Source: Candidatus Lightella neohaematopini
Lineage (GTDB): Bacteria > Pseudomonadota > Gammaproteobacteria > Enterobacterales > Enterobacteriaceae
Assembly: GCA_025728545.1 (NCBI GenBank)
Contig: JAOBJL010000003.1
Coordinates: 1 to 64,000 of the forward strand
DNA: 64,000 nt
Direction: 5' to 3'
Each line of letters starts with the position of its first letter. The first letter of the stretch is position 1. Shown in pieces: positions 10,803 to 19,922 of this stretch. A program made the position numbers and the translations under genes. The notes below the pieces were generated by a model that had not been told where the DNA came from, ran no database searches, and was given only the letters and a program-made list of their open reading frames with translations.

Positions 10803-10982
10803 ATTAATTAGATAATTTAAATAAATATTTAGGTTAAAATTTTTTATTAAAATCTAGGTTTATATAATATAAATTAATACTTTTATGTTATTATATTGGT
10901 AAAATCAATATACAATTACTAATTTAAAATATTTATTTAAATTATTCTAAATTTTAATAGTGTCAATATTTTAATAATATGG

Positions 10983-13900
10983 ATGAATAATATGCATATA
11001 AAATTAAATAATATAATAAAAGATCATATACAACAATTATCTACACAACGTAATTGTACTATAGATGAATTATGCAATGAAATTATATATTCTTATCTAG
11101 AAACAATTAATTTTAAAAACAAAAAAAGTAGTAAATTAGAATTACCAATTCCTATAGAATCTCTTAATAAACTTCATTTAGATATGAAAACACCAATTAA
11201 TATATCTGATATTAAACTAAATCATCCATTTATTAATTTGTCTAATAATATAATACCTCAATCAATAATACGTAATAATATAACAAATTTTTGGTATTGT
11301 GAAGAAGAAATAATTATACCATATTTACTAGAACAATTACATATTTCATCGGAAATATCAAGTAATATTAACATATTAGCAACTGAACTAACTAAAAAAA
11401 TAAGAGTAAGTAATAAAAAAAATATAAATAGTAAAATTAATTTAGTACAAAATTTATTACAAGAATTTTCATTATCTTCAAAAGAAGGTATTACTTTAAT
11501 GTGTTTAGCAGAAGCATTATTAAGAATACCTGATAATAATACTAAAGATCTATTAATATATGATAAAATTTGTAATAAAGATTGGATTAGTCACCTTGGA
11601 AATAAATCAATATTAGTTAATCTTGCTACAAGAGGATTAATTATAGTTAATAAATTAATATCAAACCAATATAATAGAAAAAATAAAAAATTTTTTGGTA
11701 AAAATTTTATAAATAAAAATATTAATTTCATAATAAGAAAATCGATAAATACTGTTATGCAATTAATAGGAAAACAATTTGTTACTGGCTCAAATATAAA
11801 TTTAGCAATAAAAACAGCTGGTAAATTAGAAAAAAATGGATTTCGTTATTCGTATGATATACTAGGAGAAGCTGCTTTAACTAATCATGATGCTTTATCA
11901 TATACTAATGCTTATCAGGAAGCAATTCACATAATTGGCAAACATTCTAATGGTTTAGGTATTTATAACGGGCCAGGTATATCAATAAAATTATCAGCTT
12001 TATACCCTAGATATTGTAGATCACAATACAAACTAGTAATGACTGAATTATACCCTCGTTTATTACTATTAACATTGTTAGCTAAAAAATATGATATTGG
12101 ATTAAATATTGATGCAGAAGAATCTAGTAGATTAGAAATTTCATTAGATTTATTAATTAAGCTATGTTATGAACCAGAATTAAGTGGTTGGAATGGTATT
12201 GGTTTTGTTGTTCAAGCATATCAAAAAAGATCAATAAAAGTTATTGATGAATTAATACAATTAGCAAAAAGTACTAAACGTCGTCTTATGATTAGATTAG
12301 TTAAAGGTGCTTATTGGGATAGTGAAATTAAAAATGCTCAAGTATATGGATTAAATGATTACCCAGTTTTTACTAGAAAGATATATACTGATTTATCATA
12401 TTTAGTTTGTGCAAAAAAATTATTATCTGTTCCAAAATATATATATCCTCAGTTTGCTACACATAATGCTTATACTTTATCAGCAGTTTATTATCTCGCT
12501 GGACAAAATTATTATGAAGGACAATATGAATTTCAATGTTTACATGGTATGGGAGAAACATTATATAACAATATTGTTAATAATAAATTAAATAAATTAA
12601 GTAGACCATGTCGTATTTATGCTCCAGTAGGTTCATATAATACTTTATTATCCTATTTAGTAAGGAGATTATTAGAAAATGGTGCTAATACATCTTTCAT
12701 TAATCAAGTAGCTGATCATTCTATTCCTATAGAAAATTTAATTATTAATCCAATTGAAAAAATAATATCATTAAAAAAAATAGAAGGTAAAATAGGTTTA
12801 TCTAATCCTAAAATACCATCACCAAGAAACTTGTATAACACAACTAGAATAAATTCTTTAGGATTAGATATAAATAATGAACAAACATTAACTAATATTA
12901 TTGTAAATTTACTAAATGAAAATAATTTACCTTATCAAGTAAAACCAATAATTAGTTCAGACTATATTTCTGAAGGTATAACATACCAAATAGTAAATCC
13001 AGCAAATAATCATGATATTGTTGGAACTTGCCAAGAATCATCATTAAACGATGTAAATAAATCAATTGCTATTAGTAAATATAGTTCTAAGTATTGGGTT
13101 AATAAAACTTATCATGAACGTGCTATAATTTTAAATAAAGCTGCTGATTTAATAGAAAAAGATATTTATAGTTTTATTGGATTATTAATTCGTGAAGCGG
13201 GAAAAACTATTACGAATGCTATATCGGAAATTAGAGAAGCTATAGATTTTCTAAGATATTATGCTTATCAAGCTAATAATTATTTTGATAATAATTATTA
13301 TCCATTAGGTATAGTAGTTTGTATTAGTCCATGGAATTTTCCATTAGCTATCTTTATTGGGCAAATAGCTGCTGCTTTAGTGGTTGGTAATACAGTAATA
13401 GCTAAACCAGCAGAACAAACTCCAATTATTGCAAGTAAAGTAGTTAAAGTTATGTTTAATGCAGGAGTACCTGATGGAGTACTACAATTATTACCAGGAA
13501 AAGGGAAAATTATTGGTCCAGCTCTAGTAAATAATGATTTAATCAATGGTATTATGTTTACTGGATCAACTAAAGTAGCTAAATTTTTACAAAATACTTT
13601 ATTTTCTAGAATTAAAGATAATATTGTACCTATTATTGCTGAAACAGGAGGTATAAATACTATGATTGTTGATTCATCAGCTTTAATAGAACAAGCTGTA
13701 TTAGATATTATACAATCAGCATTTGATAGTGCTGGACAACGTTGTTCTGCATTAAGATTATTATGTTTACAAAATGATATTGCTGATTTAGCATTATCTA
13801 TGTTAAAGGGGGCAATATTAGAATATAAAGTAGGTGATCCTAGTAATTTATCAACTGATATTGGTCCAGTAATTAGTAACGAAGCAAAGTTATTAATTAA

Positions 13901-14936
13901 TAGTTATATTGATAATATGAGAAAAAATGGTTATGTAGTATGGCAAAATAATAATTATTGTAATAATAGTGGTTCATTTGTTACACCAACAATTATTGAA
14001 TTAGATAGTGTTGATCAATTAAATAAAGAAATTTTTGGTCCAGTATTACATATAATTAGATATGATAAAAATGAATTAAATAATATAATTAAACAAATAA
14101 ACTGCAACGGTTACGGTTTAACTTTTGGTTTACAAACAAGAATAGAATATACTACTAATAATATAGTAAAATATATTAATGCTGGTAATTGTTATATAAA
14201 TAGAAATATTATTGGAGCGGTAGTTGGCGTCCAACCATTTGGTGGAGAAAAATTATCAGGTACTGGTCCAAAAGCTGGTGGTCCTCTTTATTTATATCGT
14301 TTAGTAAATAAAAGAAATAATCTTACTGTACCTAATATTATAAAATCGTTAAATAAAATAAGTTTTGATAGTGAAGGAACTAGATATCTATATAATATTT
14401 TATGTGATTGGATAAGAGATAAATATCCAAATATCATCAATATCTGTAATGAATATAATAAAATATCTAATAGTGGTAATAGTTATCTATTAGAAGGTCC
14501 TACAGGTGAATTAAATAAATATAAATTATTACCTCGTAAATACATTTTATGTGTAGCTGATCAAGAAATCGATTTAGTAGTACAGCTTATTGCTGTATTT
14601 TGTATTGGTTCTTATCCGGTATTAATATCAAATTTACAATCATGTTCTAAAATATTAAAAATTTTACCAGAATTAATTAAAAATACTATTTTGGTAATTA
14701 ATGATTGGTCATCTAAATCAATAATTATTGATACTATTATAATACATAGTGATAATAAAGGTTTAAACCGTTTAATTAAATTTATTAAATCATCTACAGA
14801 TGAAGAACCTTTAATAAATATACAAAATTATAATTTTGGTGATCATAAAATTTCCTTAGAACGATTACTATTGGAACGTACTATTAGTGTTAATACTACA
14901 GCTATTGGGGGTAACACTACATTAATCACTCAATAA
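10983..14936 (+). CDS. putA: PutA, bifunctional proline dehydrogenase / P5C dehydrogenase
   Basis: Trifunctional flavoprotein oxidising proline to glutamate in two steps, passing electrons to membrane quinone and then NAD+. It has 1317 residues against 1320 in E. coli. An N-terminal ribbon-helix-helix DNA-binding segment (about 1-45, with the conserved Lys in MHIKLN) is followed by the FAD barrel. That ends with YLVRRLLENGANTSF, which carries the paired substrate-binding arginines. The aldehyde-dehydrogenase domain has ISPWNFPLAIF, AETGG and the catalytic Cys in SAGQRCSALR. The C-terminal domain ends SVNTTAIGGNTTL as in E. coli. All key residues are present. The ATG at 10992 is an alternative start. 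putP is not adjacent. Such a large catabolic gene kept intact is unusual for a reduced symbiont. Confidence 0.97.
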   Translation: MNNMHIKLNNIIKDHIQQLSTQRNCTIDELCNEIIYSYLETINFKNKKSSKLELPIPIESLNKLHLDMKTPINISDIKLNHPFINLSNNIIPQSIIRNNITNFWYCEEEIIIPYLLEQLHISSEISSNINILATELTKKIRVSNKKNINSKINLVQNLLQEFSLSSKEGITLMCLAEALLRIPDNNTKDLLIYDKICNKDWISHLGNKSILVNLATRGLIIVNKLISNQYNRKNKKFFGKNFINKNINFIIRKSINTVMQLIGKQFVTGSNINLAIKTAGKLEKNGFRYSYDILGEAALTNHDALSYTNAYQEAIHIIGKHSNGLGIYNGPGISIKLSALYPRYCRSQYKLVMTELYPRLLLLTLLAKKYDIGLNIDAEESSRLEISLDLLIKLCYEPELSGWNGIGFVVQAYQKRSIKVIDELIQLAKSTKRRLMIRLVKGAYWDSEIKNAQVYGLNDYPVFTRKIYTDLSYLVCAKKLLSVPKYIYPQFATHNAYTLSAVYYLAGQNYYEGQYEFQCLHGMGETLYNNIVNNKLNKLSRPCRIYAPVGSYNTLLSYLVRRLLENGANTSFINQVADHSIPIENLIINPIEKIISLKKIEGKIGLSNPKIPSPRNLYNTTRINSLGLDINNEQTLTNIIVNLLNENNLPYQVKPIISSDYISEGITYQIVNPANNHDIVGTCQESSLNDVNKSIAISKYSSKYWVNKTYHERAIILNKAADLIEKDIYSFIGLLIREAGKTITNAISEIREAIDFLRYYAYQANNYFDNNYYPLGIVVCISPWNFPLAIFIGQIAAALVVGNTVIAKPAEQTPIIASKVVKVMFNAGVPDGVLQLLPGKGKIIGPALVNNDLINGIMFTGSTKVAKFLQNTLFSRIKDNIVPIIAETGGINTMIVDSSALIEQAVLDIIQSAFDSAGQRCSALRLLCLQNDIADLALSMLKGAILEYKVGDPSNLSTDIGPVISNEAKLLINSYIDNMRKNGYVVWQNNNYCNNSGSFVTPTIIELDSVDQLNKEIFGPVLHIIRYDKNELNNIIKQINCNGYGLTFGLQTRIEYTTNNIVKYINAGNCYINRNIIGAVVGVQPFGGEKLSGTGPKAGGPLYLYRLVNKRNNLTVPNIIKSLNKISFDSEGTRYLYNILCDWIRDKYPNIINICNEYNKISNSGNSYLLEGPTGELNKYKLLPRKYILCVADQEIDLVVQLIAVFCIGSYPVLISNLQSCSKILKILPELIKNTILVINDWSSKSIIIDTIIIHSDNKGLNRLIKFIKSSTDEEPLINIQNYNFGDHKISLERLLLERTISVNTTAIGGNTTLITQ

Positions 14937-14948
14937 AATATCTATCTA

Positions 14949-15042
14949 TGAGGAGAGACAGGGATTTGAACCCTGGAAAGAATTAAATAATTCCTAACGA
15001 ATTTCGAATTCGTCCCATTAAACCTAACTCTGGCACCTCTCC
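14949..15042 (-). tRNA. tRNA-Ser (anticodon CGA), unusual U73
   Basis: A class II tRNA on the minus strand. The acceptor GGAGAGG pairs with TCTCTCC, the last pair being G-U. The anticodon stem ACGAA/TTCGT holds loop TTCGAAA, so the anticodon is CGA, reading UCG. The variable arm forms GAATT/AATTC, and the T-arm is CAGGG/CCCTG. The position after the acceptor stem is U, where E. coli tRNA-Ser(CGA) has G. No CCA is encoded. Its 5' base directly follows the TAA of deoD, so it is probably cut from a deoB-deoD transcript. Confidence 0.9.
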
Positions 15043-15756
15043 TTAAATCAACAGTGATTCTAACGCTAGAATAATCATGTTATCAAAAGATTTTTGTTTT
15101 TCTAAAATACTAAGACTAGTATTTTTAAATACATGATCAGAAACAGTACATATTACTAATGCCTTAGCTCCCAACTCAGCAGCAATACTATATATTCCTG
15201 CTGCTTCCATTTCAATTCCTAAAATGTTATATTGAACTAGTATATTTAACAATTTTTTGTTATGTTTAGGTGTATAAAATAAATCAGTAGAAAAGATACT
15301 ACCAACGTGTACTTTAATATTAAGAATATTTGCAGTATTTACTACATTACAAATCATATCAAAATCAGCAACAGCAGAAAAATCATTATCTAGAAAACGT
15401 ATACGATTAACTTTAGAATTTGTACTAGCTGACATACCAATAATAATATCTCTTAAGTTTAATTCATTTTTTATAGCACCACAAGAACCAACACGAATAA
15501 TTTTTTTTACACCAAAATCTACTATTAATTCTCTAACATAAATAGAACAAGATGGTATTCCTATACCATGTCCCATAACTGATATAATTCTATCCTTATA
15601 GTAACCAGTATAACCTAACATACCCCTAACATTATTTACCTCACGATAATTAGTAAAAAATTTTTCTGCTATATATTTTGCTCTCATAGGATCACCTGGC
15701 ATTAATATTACATCAGAAAAATCACCATATCTTGCATTAATATGTGTTGTTACCAT
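15043..15756 (-). CDS. deoD: Purine nucleoside phosphorylase DeoD
   Basis: Cytosolic enzyme splitting purine (deoxy)nucleosides with phosphate into base and (deoxy)ribose-1-phosphate. It has 237 residues (239 in E. coli). The N-terminal [21 protein letters not shown] is kept, as are the EMEAAG ribose-binding motif and the CTVSDH catalytic Asp region. AAGGAAGT lies before the ATG. It is 16 bases downstream of deoB, in the E. coli order. deoC and deoA are absent, so purine nucleoside salvage remains without the deoxyribose-phosphate aldolase step nearby. The stop codon abuts a tRNA gene. Confidence 0.96.
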   Translation of the reverse strand: MVTTHINARYGDFSDVILMPGDPMRAKYIAEKFFTNYREVNNVRGMLGYTGYYKDRIISVMGHGIGIPSCSIYVRELIVDFGVKKIIRVGSCGAIKNELNLRDIIIGMSASTNSKVNRIRFLDNDFSAVADFDMICNVVNTANILNIKVHVGSIFSTDLFYTPKHNKKLLNILVQYNILGIEMEAAGIYSIAAELGAKALVICTVSDHVFKNTSLSILEKQKSFDNMIILALESLLI

Positions 15757-15772
15757 ACAACTTCCTTTTTAT

Positions 15773-16981
15773 TTATAAAATTGATATACCATAATTCATT
15801 GGTGATAAATCAAAATATTTTACTATTGTTTGTCCAATATCAGCAAAAGAATTACGATAACCATAATATCTAGGTTTAATTTTAGGTCCGTAAATTAATA
15901 TTGGTACAAATTCTCTAGTATGATCTGTACCATTCCAAGTAGGATCACAACCATGATCAGCTGTAATAATTAATAAATCATTATTTTTCATTTTAGAAAT
16001 TATTTCTGATAATCTATAATCAAATAATTCTAAAGCTAAAGCATAACCAATAACATCTCTTCTATGACCATATAGTTCATCAAAATCAACAAAATTAGTA
16101 AATACAATAGTATTATTTTTAGCTATATTAATTTCTGATATCATTGTATTAAACAAATCATTTATGCCATAAGCTTTAATATGTCTGTTTATACCAACAT
16201 GAGCATATATATCTGCAATTTTACCAATTGATACAACAGTACCGTTCTTTTCTTTAATAAGTTTTTGAAAAACAGTAATTGATGGTGGAGCTAATGATAA
16301 ATCACAACGATTTTTAGTTCTTACAAAATTACCAGCATTATCACCAATAAATGGTCTAGCTATTACTCGACCAATACTATAATAATTACTATTATTTAAT
16401 ATATTTCTTATACTAACACACAAATTGTATAAATTAGACAATCCAAATATATTTTCATGACAAGCTACTTGACATACAGAATCAGCAGAAGTATAGATAA
16501 TCGGTTTACCAGTAATAATATGTTCTTCACCAAACTTTTTAATTATTTCAGTTCCTGATGCATGACAATTACCTAAAAAACCAGATAAATTATTCATTTC
16601 ACAAATTAAGTCTAGTAGTTTGTTTGGAATACTATTATTTAGTTTACTAAAATAATGCCAATTAGGAACTAATATACCAGCTATTTCCCAATGCCCAGAT
16701 ATTGTATCCTTGCCAGAAGATAATGAACCAGCATAAGCATAACCACCAATAATATTTGCCTTTAAATTCATTCCAATAGGATAATAATTAGTAGCATATT
16801 GAATAGTTTTTACTAAACCTAAAGACGATAAATTAGGTATTTTTAAGATTTTATGCTTATTATAATAATAATGTTCAGCAATATGACCTAATGTATTAGC
16901 ACCAATATCACCAAATTTATTCGCATCATTTGTAAAACCAATACCTAATGAATCAATAATAATTAAAAATAAACGTTTCAT
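15773..16981 (-). CDS. deoB: Phosphopentomutase DeoB
   Basis: Converts (deoxy)ribose-1-phosphate to the 5-phosphate, the step after DeoD. It is a metal-dependent alkaline-phosphatase-fold enzyme. The metal ligand Asp sits in [10 protein letters not shown] near the N-terminus, the phospho-acceptor Thr in [12 protein letters not shown], and later ligands in [17 protein letters not shown] and [18 protein letters not shown]. The ATG at 16981 matches the E. coli start; an in-frame ATG three codons upstream is possible. About 402 residues against 407. It forms an operon with deoD. Confidence 0.96.
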   Translation of the reverse strand: MKRLFLIIIDSLGIGFTNDANKFGDIGANTLGHIAEHYYYNKHKILKIPNLSSLGLVKTIQYATNYYPIGMNLKANIIGGYAYAGSLSSGKDTISGHWEIAGILVPNWHYFSKLNNSIPNKLLDLICEMNNLSGFLGNCHASGTEIIKKFGEEHIITGKPIIYTSADSVCQVACHENIFGLSNLYNLCVSIRNILNNSNYYSIGRVIARPFIGDNAGNFVRTKNRCDLSLAPPSITVFQKLIKEKNGTVVSIGKIADIYAHVGINRHIKAYGINDLFNTMISEINIAKNNTIVFTNFVDFDELYGHRRDVIGYALALELFDYRLSEIISKMKNNDLLIITADHGCDPTWNGTDHTREFVPILIYGPKIKPRYYGYRNSFADIGQTIVKYFDLSPMNYGISIL

Positions 16982-17068
16982 AAATAGCATACTAACATTG
17001 CTAATTTAAGTAAAAATAAATATAACACAACTAACTACATCAACATAATAATTATAACTAAATTTACA

Positions 17069-19150
17069 TTAACTAACTATCCCTTTCATACTTAAACGAA
17101 TACGTCCACTACGTTCTATTTCTAAAACTTTTACTGGTATTTTTTGTCCTATTCTAACAGTATCATTAATATTTTTATATTTATTAGTAATTTGAGAAAT
17201 ATGAACTAATCCCTCTTTACCTTTTATATTGAAAAATATACCAAAATTAACAATACGTATTACAATACCAATATATGTTTGGCCAACTTCTATATCTTTA
17301 ATAAGATCATAAATACGTTTTATTGCTACATTAGCTTGATTATAATTATACGCAGCAATTTTAATAGTACCATCATTATGTACATCTATACTAGTATTAG
17401 TTTCTTCTGTTAAAGATTTAATCACTGAACCACCTTTACCAATAATATTTTTAATTTTATTTGGATTAATTTTAATTGTATATATGCGCGGAGCAAATTT
17501 AGAAATATCAGATCTTGGTTTATTAATACTACGTGACATAATATCTAAAACATATATACGTGCTTCTTTACTAAGAAGTAAAGTCTCTTTAATCATATCA
17601 AACGTAATACCATTAGTTTTAATATCCATTTGTATTGCAGTAATTCCTTGATAGCTACCAGCAATTTTACAATCCATATCTCCAAAATAATCTTCATTAC
17701 TAATAATATCACTAAGTATAATAAACTTATTATTATTTTTAATTAACCCCATAGCCACACCAGCAACAGAAGTTTTAATAGGTACTCCAGCATCCATTAA
17801 TGATAATGATGCACCACATACCGAAGCCATAGATGATGAGCCATCAGATTCTGTCACCTCAGAAACTAAACGTATAGTATAAGAAAAATTATTACTATAA
17901 GGTAATACTGGAATAATCGCACGTTTAGCTAAATGACCATGACCAATTTCTCTACGTTTAGGAGAACTAATCAATCCTATTTCACCAACACAATATGGTA
18001 GAAAATTGTAATGTAATAAGAATTTATCTATCCGTTCTCCTAATAATTCATCAACATTTTGAGCATTACGTTCTGTACCTAATGTAGTACTAACTAATGT
18101 TTGTGTTTCTCCTCTAGAAAATAATGCTGAACCATGTGTTCTAGGTAAAATACCTAATGCAATATTAATATTACGAATGTCATTAAATTTACGCCCATCA
18201 ACACGAATATTATTACTAATAATAAGATCACGCATAACTATCTTTTCAGCTCTAGATATTAAGATAGATAATTCATTTTGACCAATATCACTATATTGTA
18301 ATATTAACGATTGCATAATATTACTTTTTATATTATTAATTATATTAATTCGTTCAACTTTATTGTTAGTTAGTGGGTATATATTACATAAATTATTCTT
18401 TAATAAAGTACAAATATAACTAATTAAATTAGCAGTATCTATTATTGGAATTATAGATTTATTAACATTTACTTTGTCTGCTAACAAATTTATATTATCT
18501 ATTACTATCTGTTGTTGTTCGTAACCAAATTTAATTGCACTTAACATTTGATATTCATCAATTAACTTAGCTGCACCTTCTATCATAACAATTGCTTGTG
18601 ATGTACTAATAACTATTAGATCCAAGTCATTATTATTATTAGTATCAAAATTAGTTGGATTTAAACAATAATTTTTATTTATATAACCGATTCTTGCAAC
18701 TCCAATTGGTCCTAAAAAAGGAATATCAGATATAGAAATAACTGCAGATACTCCAATAATTGCTGCGATATCAGGATACACCTGTGGATTTACAGACATT
18801 ACAGTAACTGTAATTTGTATCGAGTAATAAAAGTCATCTGGAAATAATGGACGAATAGCACGATCTATTAATCTTGAAGTTAATATTTCATTTTCTGTAG
18901 GTCTACCTTCTCTTCTAAAAAAACCACCAGGAAAACGTCCAGCAGCATAAGTACGTTCTTGATAATTAACTACTAATGGTAAAAATGTACTATTGATTTC
19001 CGTTTGCTTAATATATACCATAGTAGCTAAAACTATAGTATCATCAATATTAACAATTACTGATGAAGTAGCTTGTCTAGCAATTCTACCAGTTTCAATA
19101 ATTACGTTATTATTACCGTAAGTAAACTTTTGAGAAATTATATTTTGCAA
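17069..19150 (-). CDS. pnp: Polynucleotide phosphorylase
   Basis: 3'-5' phosphorolytic exoribonuclease of the RNA degradosome. Two RNase PH domains are separated by a helical linker, followed by KH (VIGKGGSVIKSLTEETN) and S1 (GKEGLVHISQI) domains. The catalytic DMDCKIAG region is intact. I place the start at TTG 19150, not ATG 19156. The Shine-Dalgarno AAGGA (19161-19157) sits six bases before the TTG but touches the ATG. The TTG-initiated LQNIISQKFTYG also aligns one-for-one with the E. coli N-terminus, and E. coli pnp is known to start with UUG. The Ala/Pro-rich C-terminal tail of E. coli is missing. It lies downstream of rpsO as in E. coli. Confidence 0.95.
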   Translation of the reverse strand: MQNIISQKFTYGNNNVIIETGRIARQATSSVIVNIDDTIVLATMVYIKQTEINSTFLPLVVNYQERTYAAGRFPGGFFRREGRPTENEILTSRLIDRAIRPLFPDDFYYSIQITVTVMSVNPQVYPDIAAIIGVSAVISISDIPFLGPIGVARIGYINKNYCLNPTNFDTNNNNDLDLIVISTSQAIVMIEGAAKLIDEYQMLSAIKFGYEQQQIVIDNINLLADKVNVNKSIIPIIDTANLISYICTLLKNNLCNIYPLTNNKVERINIINNIKSNIMQSLILQYSDIGQNELSILISRAEKIVMRDLIISNNIRVDGRKFNDIRNINIALGILPRTHGSALFSRGETQTLVSTTLGTERNAQNVDELLGERIDKFLLHYNFLPYCVGEIGLISSPKRREIGHGHLAKRAIIPVLPYSNNFSYTIRLVSEVTESDGSSSMASVCGASLSLMDAGVPIKTSVAGVAMGLIKNNNKFIILSDIISNEDYFGDMDCKIAGSYQGITAIQMDIKTNGITFDMIKETLLLSKEARIYVLDIMSRSINKPRSDISKFAPRIYTIKINPNKIKNIIGKGGSVIKSLTEETNTSIDVHNDGTIKIAAYNYNQANVAIKRIYDLIKDIEVGQTYIGIVIRIVNFGIFFNIKGKEGLVHISQITNKYKNINDTVRIGQKIPVKVLEIERSGRIRLSMKGIVS

Positions 19151-19156
19151 AATCAT

Positions 19157-19161
19157 TCCTT
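19157..19161 (-). promoter_or_regulatory. Shine-Dalgarno that selects a TTG start for pnp
   Basis: AAGGA read on the minus strand. It is six bases from the TTG at 19150 and directly adjacent to the upstream ATG at 19156, which is too close for initiation there. Confidence 0.6.
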
Positions 19162-19228
19162 ATTTTAACTTAAATTAACGATAAACATTATAAAGATATA
19201 AATTAATAAAGTTTATTTTAAATTCATA

Positions 19229-19492
19229 TTAACGTAATTTTAGTGATTTGACTAATTTATTATATCTTAATGTACTAATTTTTTTCAAGTAGTTTAATAA
19301 TTTCCTACGCTTATTTACCATACTCAACAAACCACGTTTACTATGATAATCTTTACTATGTTTTAAAAAATGTTGTTTAAGTTTATTAATTCTTTGACTA
19401 AGAAGCGCAACTTGTACTTCTGTTAAACCACTATCTTTTTCAGATTTACCAAAATTAATAATTATTTTCTTTTTTTGATAATACGAATACAT
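19229..19492 (-). CDS. rpsO: 30S ribosomal protein S15
   Basis: Primary 16S rRNA-binding protein of the small subunit platform. It has 87 residues (89 in E. coli). The hallmark SGLTEVQVALLSQRINKL and the basic segment HHSKRGLL-like DYHSKRGLLSMVNKRRKL are kept. AGGAT precedes the ATG. It lies between rbfA and pnp; truB, which separates rpsO from rbfA in E. coli, has been removed, leaving 54 bases. Confidence 0.96.
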   Translation of the reverse strand: MYSYYQKKKIIINFGKSEKDSGLTEVQVALLSQRINKLKQHFLKHSKDYHSKRGLLSMVNKRRKLLNYLKKISTLRYNKLVKSLKLR

Positions 19493-19546
19493 AACATATC
19501 CTATAATATGATTATAATAAATTACTTGTAATTTAATATAAATAAT

Positions 19547-19903
19547 CTAGTTTTCAATGCTTTTAATTAAATTAGTAACCCTTATATTTTTTAATATACT
19601 ATCATCAGATAGAAATACTATATGTTGTACTTTTTTTAATAATATATGTTTATTTATATAATATTTAATATAATTAGTAGCTTTTATTAATGGTTTAATA
19701 CTAAAATTTATTTGATTTATATTATTTCTATTTAATGAAGTAACAAATACTTTAACATAATGTAAATCATTAGAAACAAATACTTTTGAAACAGTAATAA
19801 TTCCAATTTTTGGATTATTTAGTTTATATAATATTATTTTTGTAATTTCTTTATATAAAATTTTAGCAATGCGTTGTGTTCTATATTTTCTTTGTACAAG
19901 CAT
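19547..19903 (-). CDS. rbfA: Ribosome-binding factor A
   Basis: Small KH-fold factor that matures the 5' end of 16S rRNA and helps cold adaptation. The ATG at 19903 (MLVQRKYRTQRIAK) aligns with E. coli; a TTG upstream at 19951 would overlap infB and adds 16 unmatched residues. About 118 residues against 133; the acidic tail is shortened. The KH core with NPKIGIITVSKVFVSNDLHYVKV is clear. It is 19 bases downstream of infB, in the usual order. Confidence 0.93.
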   Translation of the reverse strand: MLVQRKYRTQRIAKILYKEITKIILYKLNNPKIGIITVSKVFVSNDLHYVKVFVTSLNRNNINQINFSIKPLIKATNYIKYYINKHILLKKVQHIVFLSDDSILKNIRVTNLIKSIEN

Positions 19904-19922
19904 AATAATATAACTTATTTTT

